64,000 bases of DNA from the NCBI GenBank assembly GCA_964017045.1, contig OZ024795.1:27752366-27816365 (forward strand), written 5' to 3'. The position numbers were made by a program, and so were the translations under genes. The notes below the pieces were generated by a model, which was given only the letters and a program-made list of their open reading frames with translations, did not search any database and had not been told where the DNA came from. This document shows, piece by piece, positions 36,501 to 51,500 of this stretch (position 1 is the stretch's first letter; every line of letters begins with the position of its first letter). This DNA is from Omphiscola glabra (Eukaryota > Mollusca > Gastropoda > Lymnaeidae).

Positions 36501-39500
36501 TTCAAATTAGAGCCGATAAGATTCTTATGTAGTTAATTGTAGCCTAATAAGTGGATAAACATAACGTGGAGCTTGGTAGCGTCTGTGATGATGATGTAAT
36601 CGTTACAAATATCAAGTGGATGTCACATTTTCAATTACAGTTGAAAATTAAAAAAAAAAAATTATACATACTTGCTCACTGCCACTAAAAACATCCTGAA
36701 GTAAGTAACCAATGCTATCGTGCTACCAACATATTCTATCGTGCTACCAGCGTATTCTATCGCGTTAGCAGTCTATTCTATCGTGTTAGCTGCCTATTAT
36801 ATCGTGTTAGCAGCATATTCTATCGTGTTAGCAGCCTATTCTATCGTGTTAGCAGCCTATTCTATCGTGTAAGCAACCTATTCTATCGTGTTACCGGTCT
36901 ATTCTATCGTGTTAGCAGCCTATTATATCGTGTTAGCAGCCTATTCTATCGTGTTGGCAGCCTATTATATCGTGTTGGCAGCCTATTTATTCTAATCGTG
37001 TTGGTAGCCTATTCTATCGTGTTAGCTGCATATTCTATCGTGTTATCAGCCTATTCTATCGTGTTAGCAACCTATTCTATCGTGTTGGCAGCATATTATA
37101 ATCGTGCTAGAAGCCTATTATATCATGTAAGCAACCTATTCTATCGTGTTAGCAGTCTATTATATTGTGTTGGCAGCCTATTCTATCATGTTAGCAGTCT
37201 ATTCTATCGAGTTAGCAGACTATTCTATCGTGTTGGCAGCCTATTATATCGTGTTAGTAGCCTATTCTATCGTGTTAGCAGCCTATTCTATCGTGTAAGC
37301 AACCTATTCTATCGTGTTAGCAGCCTATTCTATCGTGTTAGCAGCCTATTCTATCGTGTAAGCAACCTATTCTATCGTGTTAGCCGTCTATTCTATCGTG
37401 TTAGCAGCCTATTATATCGTGTTAGCAGCCTATTCTATCGTGTTGGCAGCCTGTTCTATCGTGTTAGCAACCTGTTCTATCGTGTTAGCAGCCTATTCTA
37501 TCGTGTAAGCAACCTATTATATCGTGTTAGCCGTCTATTCTATCGTGTTGGCAGCATATTATAATCGTGCTTGAAGCCTATTCTATCATGTAAGCAACCT
37601 ATTATATCGTGTTAGCAGTCTATTATATTGTGTTGGCAGCCTATTCTATCATGTTAGCAGCCTATTCTATCGTGTTGGCAGCCTATTCTATCGTGTTGGC
37701 AGCCTATTCTATCGTGTTGGCAGCCTTATTTCTATCGTGTTGGCAGCCTATTCTATCGTGTAGGCAGTCTATTCTATCGTGTTGGCAGCCTGTTCTATCG
37801 TGTTAGCAACCTGTTCTATCGTGTTAGCAACCTGTTCTATCGTGTTAGCAACATTTTCTATCGTGTTAGCAACCTGTTCTATCGTGTTAGCAGCCTATTC
37901 TATCGTGTAAGCAACCTATTATATCATGTTAGCCGTCTATTCTATCGTGTTAGCAGCCTATTATATCGTGTTGGCAGCCTATTCTATCGTGTAGGCAGTC
38001 TATTCTATCGTGTTGGCAGCCTGTTCTATCGTGTTAGCAACCTGTTCTATCGTGTTAGCAACCTGTTCTATCGTGTTAGCAACATTTTCTATCGTGTTAG
38101 CAACCTGTTCTATCGTGTAAGCAACCTATTATATCGTGTTAGCCGTCTATTCTATCGTGTTGGCAGCATATTATAATCGTGCTAGAAGCCTATTCTATCA
38201 TGTAAGCAACCTATTATATCGTGTTAGCAGTCTATTATATTGTGTTGGCAGCCTATTCTATCATGTTAGCAGCCTATTCTATCGTGTTGGCAGCCTATTC
38301 TATCGTGTTGGCAGCCTATTCTATCGTGTTGGCAGCCTTATTTCTATCGTGTTGGCAGCCTATTCTATCGTGTAGGCAGTCTATTCTATCGTGTTGGCAG
38401 CCTGTTCTATCGTGTTAGCAACCTGTTCTATCGTGTTAGCAACCTGTTCTATCGTGTTAGCAACATTTTCTATCGTGTTAGCAACCTGTTCTATCGTGTT
38501 TGCAACCTGTTCTATTATTTTAGCAGATACTCTTTGCTCCTGACCCTTCACTAACCGTTGATCCAAAGCCTCATAGATTTGCTGTCTATTACAAAAACAC
38601 TGTTGCGGAGGCCTGTGACGATGACGGCCTGGAGCTGACCAATCAGATTGGACGATGTGGGCATCATAAAGCGAGGTTGTATTTGGATGGCAAACGAAAG
38701 TGCAACATGGTCTCTATTCTCACTGTGGATTGAAAGACTAATACTGTAGAGAACACTTTACACCATAAGTTCTTCTTGCACTCTCTAATACTTTTGGTTA
38801 GAGGATAACACTGGCTCGCCTTGTCACTCGTATTGCAACAATCAAGTGACACACAACTAGTACATGGGTCACGACCCTGGATCTTTATTTTATCGTATCT
38901 TTTACAACTGCTCTACTTTCACTTGTCGGGTGCTCAACTCAGACTTTCACGGCTCGTCTCTCCCTATACTATCCAGGGTGAGTTTGGAGAAAAAAAAAAC
39001 AACTGATACACACGTATGGAACCCTGTCACCACGTGGTATGAATGCGATGTTTCTCTCATTTGCAAACTTGACCTCTGACCCTTATATTTTACAACCAAT
39101 CAGCACGTACTTCCGTTCTCTCTTTCATTTTCCCCATTTTCCTGTAATAACTAATTCACGTGTCTACACAATCTAACCAATATTACCGTATTCTCCCTTT
39201 TCCAGTGTATTTTATGTTTTAAATTTATTTTTAAAATGATTACTTTTGACATTTCTTATTAACCTCGTCCCCGAAATTCCTAGACTCAATTAGATGCTTC
39301 CTTACAAACGATTTTATGATATAATTAAATAATTTTCAGCCAAACTGAGTCAACCCCCCTCCCCATATCATTGTCAGAAAAAAAAACGATTGTATGTCGG
39401 CTTTGTAGCGTTTCCATTCAATTAGCAGGCTCCACAGTGGATGTAATAAGTCAAATTATTATTACTTAGAAAAATAATAGCTTTAACTTTAAGGGACCAT

Positions 39501-42500
39501 TCCTTTTATCATAATTTAGGCCCATATTTTATCAAAACATATAGTTCTCTAGGTATGACAGAAAATATGGTGTAATATGGTAAGTTCAAGAACGCGCTAA
39601 ATAAAATTCCCAATAACTACGCTGAATTGAATTCTTACAAATATCGCAAGTGTGTTTGTGCGTAATATTTTCTTAACTTTTTTTACGGAAACAGTCTGAA
39701 TGTAATTTTGTGCTATAAATCTTCGTTGTAAAAGGGGTGGGCCATTAGAATATAAATATAGTTCTGTGTCGTTAAAAAGGTGTGTGGCGGCATACCTGGG
39801 TGTGTGTGTGTGTGTGTGGGGGAAGCTAATAGGGATTCTTATCAAATGCGTTACTCGAATGCATCTTTTTGTCAAACAACTTTAGTAGATATGAAGTTCA
39901 CGCATTTCCGACGCCCTTGTTTGGTGGGCTATTTCAAGTGAATAGCTGGTGCACAAGAATAGCCAGAGACCTAAGATATATTTTAGTCACCAAAACTGCT
40001 CATTCAACGAAGTCCGCAACCACGGCCAAAACCGTACAACACCTGGGCATACAGCTCCACCATCATGTCCACTAAGTCACCAGACCTCATTGGTACGATA
40101 ATTTCTTTTGCTGCCCTCCCGGACACTACTTCTCACCTAATTGCTATTTTTTCAAATTTTATTCTTTTTTTTTCTGTTGCTTGTTCGCTGACGAAGGCTT
40201 CCTGCCGACACGTTCGCTGTTTTGTTGCGTTCCTTTTTTTTCAGGTTTGACCATACTCTGTTTTACTCATTTCATAACTTCAGTAGCTTTGTGAGCTTTA
40301 AATCTACTGTCTATATTGTGCTCCCCGCCAACAAAGGGATTGTCTCTAGTGATCCCCCTCTTAGCCAGTTGCCATTCTATTTGGTCATCAATTTGTAACC
40401 GAGCCATTCCCGTCTTCCTCCTTACAGCTCACGACCGGCGTAACATCGACTACTGAGACATTTAATTTTGGCGATACTAGCTTGGTCCTTGTATCGACTC
40501 AAGTTGAATCATTCAAAGAATATTCGATTCTTTCAAAATGATTTGTTGAGCGTTAAGTTCGCCATTCTTTCTCTTCTTTTTATTAAAAATAAAATAAAAT
40601 AAAAGTTCGGATCATTAGAGTGGGTGGGGATTTTGATTGTCGATAAAGTTGGTTAACCAGATCAGTTTTGGAAATTAGTTAGATGAGAAGAGAGGGACTA
40701 TTTCATTTAGTGACGATCTTAAGGAATGCAAGAACGAGTTACGGTACTTCGGTCCTTCTTAGCGGTTATTTTTAGATCAATGAAGCTTAAACAAAAAAAT
40801 GAAAAAATACTACCGCTGAGACAAAGTAATAATAATAATAATTTAAATTGGATGTCAATGATAAAATTATTATATTTATTTTCACTTTGATATTTTTGAG
40901 ACCATTCTCTCAATTTTTTGTTCATTAAATTGAGAACCCATGTGAACATTCTGATGTCGTAGTTAAGCCTACACTTGGACTTAAAACCAATACATTGCAG
41001 GGACTACTCGCATTCCCGTCTTGTGGAGGGTAGTCTTGTGCCAAGAGAGTTATTTGCTGGTTTACACTTGTGACATTGTAAGGCTTTCTAGTGCAGTGTT
41101 CACCCGGTGAACAGCTGGAAAAGGGTGGGCAAGGGATTAAGCGAGCTCCTTAATACTGGGTCGACGGAGGCGGGTTGACACTGTCGCTCAAATTATGGTG
41201 GTTGACCACGTCAGTTTCCAGGTTGAGGGAACGGGAGGAGAGGTGAGCTCATATCTACTTTTTTATTTCTTTGCCATGGTAAAGAGTTAAGTCACTTTAA
41301 CCGGAAGTCACTTTAACAAGAAGTCACTTTAACCGGAAGTCACATTAACCGGAAGTCACTTTAACCAGGTTAAAATAATTATATTTTTTCCCATAAGTTA
41401 AAGATTACAATATTAATACGAAAAATTAAAAAAAAAAGTGATACACTTAAAAAAAAAAGACTTTCTATCAAAGACGAGTTCAAATGCATTAAAAAGTCGA
41501 AAATAATTTAAAATTTCTTAAAATAGATTACGCAGAGAAGGTCTGTGTAGAAAATATTTTCATAAATTAATAAACAAAATAAAACATATCAGTTTCGTCT
41601 ACATTCAATGCGAATCCTTTGGTTTCAAAGAGTGCTCGTCTACACTTCTGCAGAGTCTCTCTTTGCGTAATGAAATAAATTTTATATTATTTTTTTTACA
41701 TATATAGTGCGTTAACTCGTCTTGTTTGTGAACATATTTATAATTTGATTCTTCAGTGAAATGTTGAAATACTTGACGATCTTGTTGTTTCTGTTTTGGG
41801 GGAGAGCAGACTGAGAGATTTTGAAATCCCCACTGATCGGATAGTGTGGAGTTTACTGTAGTATTAACTATCCCGGGAGGTCTTATTGAAATTAATTTTT
41901 ATCACCGTCTCTCCACGAGCAATCATAAGTTTCAGCCTTCTGCAATCGACTAATTTTTTAAATGTGAAATTTGTCTATTTATTATCTCGCTAAGTTTCTG
42001 ACACATGCACGAGAAGTACAGTCACGTGACTTTTTGAGGCCCCCTCCTCTTTCCCGATTTCGTTCCACTTGAATTTAAAGTTGATAGTTTAAAGTTGATA
42101 GTTTAAAGTTGATAGTTTAAAGTTGATAGTTTAAAGTTGATAGTTTAAAGTTGATAGTTTAAAGTTGATAGTTTAAAGTTGATAGTTTAAAGTTGATAGT
42201 TTAAAGTTGATAGTTTAAAGTTTATCCACATAAACTTTGGGCCCCAATTAAATATCCGATGCCCCCTGTAGTTTCAGGGGTTGCAGGCACCAGACGACAG
42301 CTCTTCCTGGATGAATTTAACTATGCACACACCCAAAGGGCATTTGGATAGCATTCATGCAAAATTATTGGACGGCCCCATGCACAATTTTTGAATCGAC
42401 AATCATAAACATCTACTGGGACACCGATCTTACACAATTATTTGGACGGCCCCATACGCAACTGTTGAGTCGGCATTCATACACAATTATTGGGAATGCA

Positions 42501-45500
42501 GACATATACTATTATTGGGAATGCAGCCATCTACAATTACTGAGATGGCAGGCATATACAGTTAGTTGAAAGCACTTATAAAATTAATGGGACGGCACCT
42601 GTGCCTATATAATATGTTTGGGATGGCCTTCATATGCAAATATTGGGATAACATCGTTAATCACCACCATTCACCCCTTGAAAATGACGTCATCTAAATG
42701 ATGTTATTGTGTTGAAGAAGAGATCGCAGTCCTTTGACCTATACTAAATCTGTAATCACCAGAGGCCAGAAAGGTCGGGTTTTTCTTTATCATAATAGGG
42801 AAAACATCGGAGTGGACAAATGAGGATTTCATTTTTATCCAAACTGCATCTAAAGTTTAGGCAGCGATGTATGAATGTGTTTTGTTCTAAAGCGCCCACA
42901 CGTATCGTTGTCTGATGGATGGCTTCTATCCTAATCCCCCGTGAGCCGTCATGTCGCGATGACAGCGCACAATTTATGTGTGAGGATTTTTTTTTTTTTA
43001 CTGAATGTCTGAAATAAAATCGTATGCCGTATCGTATTTTGATAAATTCAAAAAGCGGTGGAAGCATTTTTGGCACATACGTGAATTTAGTTTTTACCTC
43101 CTTCTATACTTTATAAGAGAGCAACAGACGAGATGCTAGTGGAAATTAAAGTGTCCATTGACCGTGTTGTCGTTATAAAAATCGATGTTGATGCTAGATA
43201 TTAATGTTTCTTAAATAATTTTTATTTAAACATTTATGTGTATAAATTACTGGATTATCAAATAGTTTTTATTTAAACATTTATGTGTATAAATTTCTGG
43301 ATTATTAAATAGTTTTTATTTAAACATTTATGTGTATAAATTACTGGATTATCAAATAATTTTTATTTAAACATTTATTTGTATAAATTAATGGATTATT
43401 AAATGACTTTCGCATAAATCGGTACCAAACAATATTCTGTAATCCTGAGGCCATTAAAAGACAAGGACCTGTCAGATAATATGTCAGTGCTAGAATATAG
43501 TGACAGTTTTTAATTTCGATATTTATTTTTTAAAATGGAATTATTATCAATCCTTAAAAGACCCCCCCCCCCCACCCTTTTTTCCCCCCCCATGTCTGAC
43601 GTTAGCCTGAACTCTTTAAAAATGAACTATTCCTGACTTGTACCAGGCCAATTTTTATATACGTTTACCCAATTAACCACACTATGTATCGGACGTCTGG
43701 ATTCTTGCAATTTCTTTTGTGGTGGGATTTGGCGCAGTCCTCACTGATCATAGTCTACCATGTATCAGTTTCAACTCGAAATAAGTAATCACAATTTTAT
43801 AGTGTGGTGAGGGGGTGGGGATCAAAAGTGTTAAACAATATCATCAGCAAGGGGCTTCGCTAAATAAAAGGAAAGAAACGTAAATCCATCACTGATGACG
43901 GATGGATGAAGGTGTGGGTGAATGGGTGGGGGTGTCAAAAGCGCAAGTTTAAATCTAAGATGTTTGTTGGAAAGTAAGCTGCATTATAACCTTAAGGCAT
44001 GTGAAGGGCAGTACGACACGCTACCTATTAGGCATGTGAAGGGCAGTACGACACGCTACCTAGTAGGCATGTGAAGGGCAGTACGACACGCTACCTAGTA
44101 GGCATGTGAAGGGCAGTACGACACGCTACCTATTTTGTATTGGTAGAGAGCACTAAGCACAATGCTTCCTTCCTCAAACATAAGTTTTCTGCCGAGAGTA
44201 GCAACTCTATGGACTACGATTAGTCACTTCCTTGTTTTGTCACGTGATACGTACCAGCCATTAGTAGGCTTTCTGCTACACATAACAACACCTAACAACA
44301 GATAAACAGCTGATCAGCCATTGCCATTATCATTAATTCTAAAGCAAAATATTTGTCTCCATCAGCGCTTCCCCCAGTGTTAATTGAAAATTTTACTTTT
44401 CAAAATATTCTTGAATACACGTGTTTCTTTAAATGACATTCATAAATGTGACAATAATTATAATTCAGTTATGATTAAAGGAAGAAAGTTGTTTGAAGAA
44501 AAATTTGTGAGCGACTAGTGTGTTGCAGACAGCCTCCCGGAAGTATTACTTGTTTTTACACGTATCACGTGACAAAACAATCGACTAATCGTAGTCCATT
44601 GTACTCCTCTAGATGCGCGGCGAGAATCTGCGGGGCGCCACTTTTTCCTGGCGTAATTTCAGCCGGTAAATTAATTTTTTTTTCCAACTTTGGCTGGTGA
44701 CAATTGCAAAACGTGAAAATGAAGAAAAAACAAATTATTTTAAAGATACTAAAGCGTGTTTATTTGCCAAGATGGCGGAAACAGGAAGTGTCGATTGGAT
44801 TGCGCGTGGGCATCGCCACAATAACAAATTTAGCCACGGCAAGCGGCAATTATTCATTGGGCTCAACGCGCCATTCACTTCGTAACCTTAATTCGTGAAA
44901 AAAAAAGAGTAGCCCCCCTCCCCAACCCTTACTCATTTATAAAATTCTTTCTATAAAAATGACATTTTAAAAAAGTATTAAGCTGTCTTTCAGTGTATAT
45001 TCGTATACAGTTTGCTTTACTATGTCTTTTGGTTTCAATGGAAAAAAATAAACCAAAGAACAAGCACACTGGGCATTCATTAAAGCTGGAAGTCAAAGAA
45101 GTCAATAAACAAAGGGAGGGGCAACGCTTAATTGTGTAGGCGGGGAAAACAGCGAAGGGACTCTGTGTTGATTGCATATTAGATTTGATTTGTCCTCACC
45201 AGAAGGGGAAGCTCCCATACACAGCCCAAATAGGACAAGCAACATACAGATTGAAGAAAAGCATAGAGGGTGGGGGTGTGGATATCGGGGATGGGAGGAG
45301 TGGGGGTGATGAGATCGCGAGGCGAGAAAACGAATCGAATTAACGAGAACTCGGCATACAGAAGTCATTTCACCGTCCGATCGGCACCTGGTAATTAACG
45401 GGGGACCGTGCCGAGGTTTTTTCTCGGAGGCGGCAAGTCAAGTCATTTTGATTGCAAAGGTCCACGGGGTTGATTGTGTCTAGACCGCATCGCTGTCGGA

Positions 45501-48500
45501 CAACGGCCAGGGGGCGAGCGCTGAAATAGCATTACATCTCTTTCTCCCCCCCCCCCTTTTTTTTACGAGCCCGCGGGCCTCCCTCCGGTAGGCTATGAGC
45601 AGTGCTCCGCGTACAAGGGATGGAGACAACAGATGAAGTTAAATAAAATAAAGTGGTTCCCCAAAGTAACTGCATTTGCCGCCTAACGTGACCCTGTCAA
45701 TAGAAGTTTTCAATAAACCCACGGGTTTGATCTGGTCACCAAAAGGAAACCGAGGTTATTTCAAGCTTCCTTTCGGTGCCAGATTAAGCCAGCTAAAGGG
45801 CCCTAGGCGGCCGGAATCTTGGGGCCCCTAAGCAGTCGGAATCTCTGCGATACTTTATATATGTAAAGATAGATAGATAGATAGATAGATTTATAGATAT
45901 CTAAGACGACTTACCTTGTGTTTAATATCTGAGTCCTGTTGTACATGTTGGAAAAATTTGAAGACATGAAAATAGTGTCCATCTGTTGATAGAAGGCATT
46001 ATACAGCCATTAATATGAGGGGGTAGTGAAACACCATAACACCACGGTTCAACTGGATCCCTAAAAAAATCTTATTTCTTTGCTCAAATTTCTAACGGGC
46101 ACAAGTTTGGTTCAATTGATATGCATGATTAAATCAACATTTTTGTTGTACTTCTGTTTCGTGGGATTACGAAGAAATTAAATAATTTAAGATTTACTGT
46201 AGATATCAAAGTCTGCCTAAAGCCTAAACACTGATCTCGGTAAACCTTTTTTTCTTCCTAAAAGCCATGTAAAGAAAATGGCAGAAAGAAAGAAGACGCC
46301 ATTTTGCAATGGCCTTTTAGATTATTGTTGATTAGGAGGACTGTTCAATTGAACAGGGGTGCTTGGTTGATTGGTAGCTCGCACAAAGGAATAAAGATCG
46401 AAATTCTTTTAACGAAGTGAATTCTAAAGAAAATCAATTATATTACACTGCAGTGGTCTCAAACTGGCGGCTCCCAAACGGCACCTCAATCAAATTAATA
46501 GCATCACTAATTGTACTAAAGTAGTAATCACGCCAGGTAGCGTATTGTTGTGGTCTTTTGGTAATCGAAATTGACCTATAATATATATATATATATATTC
46601 ACTTTATTTAAATTGGATATCCAGACACACCAAAGTAGACCTTGTGTTTTTGCATTGAGTCATTGAGTGCCCCGAAGATGAGTTACTTACCTTAAATATA
46701 AAAGCATTACGAAACATAGTGAAAGCGGGGGAGGTCTGGTCTGCCATGTCGGGGTCATACACGGCGAAAGGCCCAGCAATGATGGTAAGGCTGCCCTGTA
46801 TACTGGCTAAGGTTATCACTGGAATAGAGGATACTTGAGGGTTTAGTCCACTCATCATTCAGTCGTGGTACCGCATGGTCGCATCGTGGTACCCTCATGG
46901 TCACGTAGCGGTACAGTCATGGCTGTCACGGTCAAATCGTGTCATTATATTTTCTGTGTATGTTTGATGAGGGTAAGAGAGCGCTCGTGGGATTTCCTGT
47001 ATTTCCCACGAGTTCTCTCAGTCATGTATGCAAGTCTTTGCGTGTCGGGGAAAAAAACCCACGCGAGAAAGCGTGTGAAAAGGCAGAGAGGAGAGTCTGA
47101 AGACAGTAACGAGGGGAGTCAAACAGAGTGTGTGGTTTCTTTTGGTGAAGTAGGATGTGATTTTTTATGTGGATAAAGTCAGAGGCGTAACGTAGGGGGG
47201 CAGGGGGTACAGATGTACCCGGGCGCCAGCTAGATAGGGGCGCCAAAATGTGCTTTGGTATTGTTTTATTGATGAGAATAATGGGTTTGAGAGTTGAAAA
47301 AAGGAAAATGAATCTTGTCCCCGGGCGCGAATCTTGTCCCCGGGCGCCAAACACTCTAGCTACGCCTCTGGATAAAGTAGTTGTGGTTTCTTATGCTTTT
47401 TGAACACTTATACATCAAACAGGAATTAAATATAGTTTGATGACTGTTAGACGACTTTGTGTTTTTCCTATCCGCCCATCGGCTCTTTAGGAGCTAGGAG
47501 AATTTCAAAATATCAGCTCTGCAGAAATTGGAGGTCAGGGGTTTTTGGACTCTGAACTATTGTCTGTGGCTATAGCGAAGGGACATATCTCCTAGACAAC
47601 GAACCTTCGGTGACAATGGTCACTTCAGTGTGCACTCATAGTCCCGTCGTGGCACAGTCATGGTCAAGTCGTGGTACCCTCATGATCACGTAGTGGTACA
47701 GTCATGGTCACTGTAACAACATGGTTACATTCACCTGGGCCATGTAAATTGTATTCGTGTTATTTAATCATTCACTTTACTGGCACATACACGATCTTCA
47801 CAAATACGATATAAGCACATCTTGATTTTAATCATCACTATATTTATTTATATATTTCTTGTACAAGTCACAATGATAATAAAGTCTCCGATAGTGGAGA
47901 AAGATAATACAAATTCTGGAAGAGCAAAACACAAATCTCCATACTGTTGAATACCTAACCGTTCTCTCTCTTCTGCCCTTGACATTCATCCTCACTTCCG
48001 GTAAATATTAATTTACTAAAACAATATGTTATCCAAGATAAAATAATTTGACCTGTTACAGTCACGTTGGGGTACACTCATAGTCCCGTCGTTGTACAGT
48101 CATGGCTACGTCGTACAGCCACGTTCACGTGGTGACACACTCTTGGTTACGTCCAGTAAACTCCGCGGTTCTGTCTTCGTTCATTCACGGTACTTCATGA
48201 TTCACTACAGTTCCCGTCGTTGTACACAGCGTCGTGCCATGACTTAGTCATATTACGACTTAGTCATAATACGATTTAGTCATAAAACGATTTAGTCATA
48301 TTACGATTTCGTCATAATACGATTTTGTCATATTATTTTGATACCTTACTTTTTATCAATGCTATGATAACACCTTTGAGTAGTTTATAAGTTTCTTACT
48401 ATAACGATATACATACCACGGTTTCATATAAAATGCGTAACAACTAATTACTAGTGTCATGTGAGGTGTTGAGGTTCATTGTCACCACCTAACACCATTT

Positions 48501-51500
48501 CAGATAACACGAAATCTGTCAAAAACCCCGCACACCATTAATTGACAAAAGTAAACCAAATAGTCACTGAACGTTCTCTCACTGTACGTAAAATTTAACT
48601 TCCAACAATTTTTAAATTATAGAAAACCAAAATTTTTATTTTGTGAAGAACAAAAAAACTTTTATTTTTATTAATCTCTAATATACATTTAAATATAAAA
48701 ACGTTTTTTTTGGTGATTATTGCAATAACGTATATGTTTGTTTATATAGCTGTATGGGTTCATTAATATATTTCAGTACAAGAACGATGAAAAAAAAAAC
48801 ATATATTAAAAATTCCTGAGGTTATTAACTTGACATATTGACAGACAACTTGAGAAACATCCGACACACAACGTACATTTTAAGATTAGAAAACCTTCAC
48901 CTAATTCCAATAATACAGCGATAACATTCCATTCGCCACTCCACCCCCCCCCCCCAAACCCCACAGTTCATAATTTACCTGAACCTGCCAGTGTTACTTT
49001 TCCTGGCACATGATCGATATCCCATTATTGCCTATCGACATTCTCTGCATTGGGAGGAAAACTGTTTTTTCCGCACAGCGTCATCCGGCTTGATCGTGTT
49101 GTGTACTCTGTTTTATATTAGACAAAGTCGTAATCCCTCTCCCCAGGGCGCCATTTTACATCAAGTTTGGCACCCGATGCGGTGGTCTAGTACAGACACC
49201 CGCTACGGTGGTCTAGTACAGGCACCCGATACGATGGTCTAGTACAGACACCCGATACGGTGGTCTAGTACAGACACCCGCTACGGTGGTCTAGTACAGG
49301 CACCCGATACGGTGGTCTAGTACAGACACCCGATACGGTGGTCTAGTACAGAAACCCGCTACGGTGGTCTAGTACAGGCACCCGCTACGGTGGTCTAGTA
49401 CAGGCACCCGATACGGTGGTCTAGTACAGGCACTCGATACGGTGGTCTAGTATAGTGGCAACTGGACCCAGTGGGTCTCTAGGAACATTTCATCTTGAAA
49501 AAAAAGTGTGTGTGTGTGTGGGGAGGGATCAAGCCTTCAAATATGGCGTATGATATTTTCCTGTCATTTTGTTTCATATACATTGTTTTCATTTGGCAAA
49601 TCTTATATCTGCTGTAACATATTTAGTTGCCATTCCTTACTTGTTTCAAACAACTAATTGAGTTAACTCTTACCACACAAGTATCCCCGTTGCATTCACA
49701 TTACCCACCCCATATAGATTTTCATCTCGTATTTTAGGATCCCCCTTTCATTCGAATTACCCGCTCTAAATAGTTTTTATTTCTCCATTTTATTTTAATT
49801 GCCTCGCAATAGTCTAGTTTCACCAATACTATTATACTATTAGACATGCCATTCCACTCCAGCTTCCCCATACCACATAACCTCGCGCTGTGACACAAAG
49901 CATGATGTGGGGAAAACTTACCCCAAAAGAAGAAAGCTTATAAAATGTAGAAAAACAACAACAAAAACCATAACACCAAATGGTTGAACACTTACCAGGT
50001 GAAGGTGGCAGGGATGATAATAATGGTGCAGATGACGAATATGACGACTCTTTAGTGGCGTCTCCTGAAAAAATGTGTAAAAGGACAAAATTAAATCGCC
50101 TGAAAAAAAGGAGACATTTTGTAACAGTAGACAGCATAACTGGGTTGAATTGAAGTTCTTCTGACACCATTTTTAGAACACGTGCCACAATCACGATCTC
50201 TTATACATGAGCGAAATTAATATTCAATTCTGAATTGTTGTTCTTTTAGCGCTAGACCCATTTCAAACAACTGTATCACATAACTTCATTTTCACTACTG
50301 GTAACAAACCGTTGACAAACACACAGCACGCACTCAACATGCGGGACTTCATGTACTGAATATTTTGGCGCGTGCTGTACTTGGCTTATTATAATAACTC
50401 GTCCCAGATCTTCCAGGTAGAAGGAATAGTTTGCAACATTTTTGCATTGCTGCAGGTTGGATTGCTAATGTTTCAAGACATCATCATCATCATCAATGGC
50501 GCCACAGCCCATGTAGGGCCCTGGCCTGCTCCACCGTATGCTTCCTTTCGGAACGATCCATGACTTTCCGCCTCCATGCGTGAATCCCCAACTGGTGTAA
50601 ATCCTTCTCGACATCGTCGATCCATCTCAGTTTTGGGCCACCGGTGAGTGGTCTGCCCCTAGGTTTCTGCCTGCATACCACTTTTGCTGAGCTTGGTACA
50701 ATACGTATAGCTCTTGCTTAGTATGGAATATCCAGATATGATTTTCCATCACTGGTCCTTATATTTTTCTTAGGATTTTCCTCTCCCATGTATTGAGAAG
50801 GTGCTCTGCTTTTCTGGTAAGGGTCCAAGTCTCATTAGCGTAAGCTACTACTGGTCTTATGATAGTGGTGAGTATTGTCTTCTTTGTTCCCCTTGAGAGG
50901 TTTTTGCTTCCCAATCCTTTCTTTCAACATTATTTGATTGTGCCCGTTTATAGTTGCCCCTAGATATTTGAATGTAGCCACTCTCTCAAATTTGTGGTTG
51001 TTTATATTGATGTTGTCATCAGTGTGGGACTTACGTGAAAATATAATATGCTTTGTCTTTGGTTCATTTACATCAAGACCAGATTTGACCGAGGCAAGAC
51101 ATTGGACTTCGGCATTGCTTCCATGTCCTGGCTATCTCAGAGTTTTTGGATAGAGGAACTGGATTCTTTTGTTGCTTGTTAATCCTGTTTTTATTTTGTT
51201 TTTTAAACTGACTGTGCTTACCTAAAGATTTGTGCACGTTGTCCTTCTTTTAACGCCTTTAAACATCAACTGATATCAAGAAGTATAACTTTTTTCCCGA
51301 TGTATTGCTAGATGCAGGGGCGTCTTCCTCTACCCCACCCCTCGTGTAGACGCCCTGGCTAGATTCTTTTTCCATATTTTGAGGGCCCACAATCAATGAA
51401 TTGATCATTCTGGCTCCTATGTTTCAGAAGGGGTTTGCAATGTTACTGTGCATGGTTTTGTAGGGGATACTTCACTGATTGCAAGGGCTACTCCACAGTG

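Noticed and set aside
36998..37564. A 188-codon open frame with a seven-residue repeat
   Set aside because: It is produced by the 21-bp satellite, which has no in-frame stop in any phase. It lies in an intron and has no similarity to proteins.
42756..43076. Minus-strand 106-codon frame as a possible stem exon of the protease
   Set aside because: There is no acceptor and donor pair with phases matching exons 4 and 6. The candidate at 40814-40950 fits both.
44697..44898. Short plus-strand frame with [15 protein letters not shown]
   Set aside because: It looks protein-like at first, but there is no known family, no splice context fits, and it is antisense inside an intron.
50938..51153. Plus-strand frame of 71 codons
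   Set aside because: A shadow of the minus-strand LINE reverse-transcriptase remnant ([17 protein letters not shown]).
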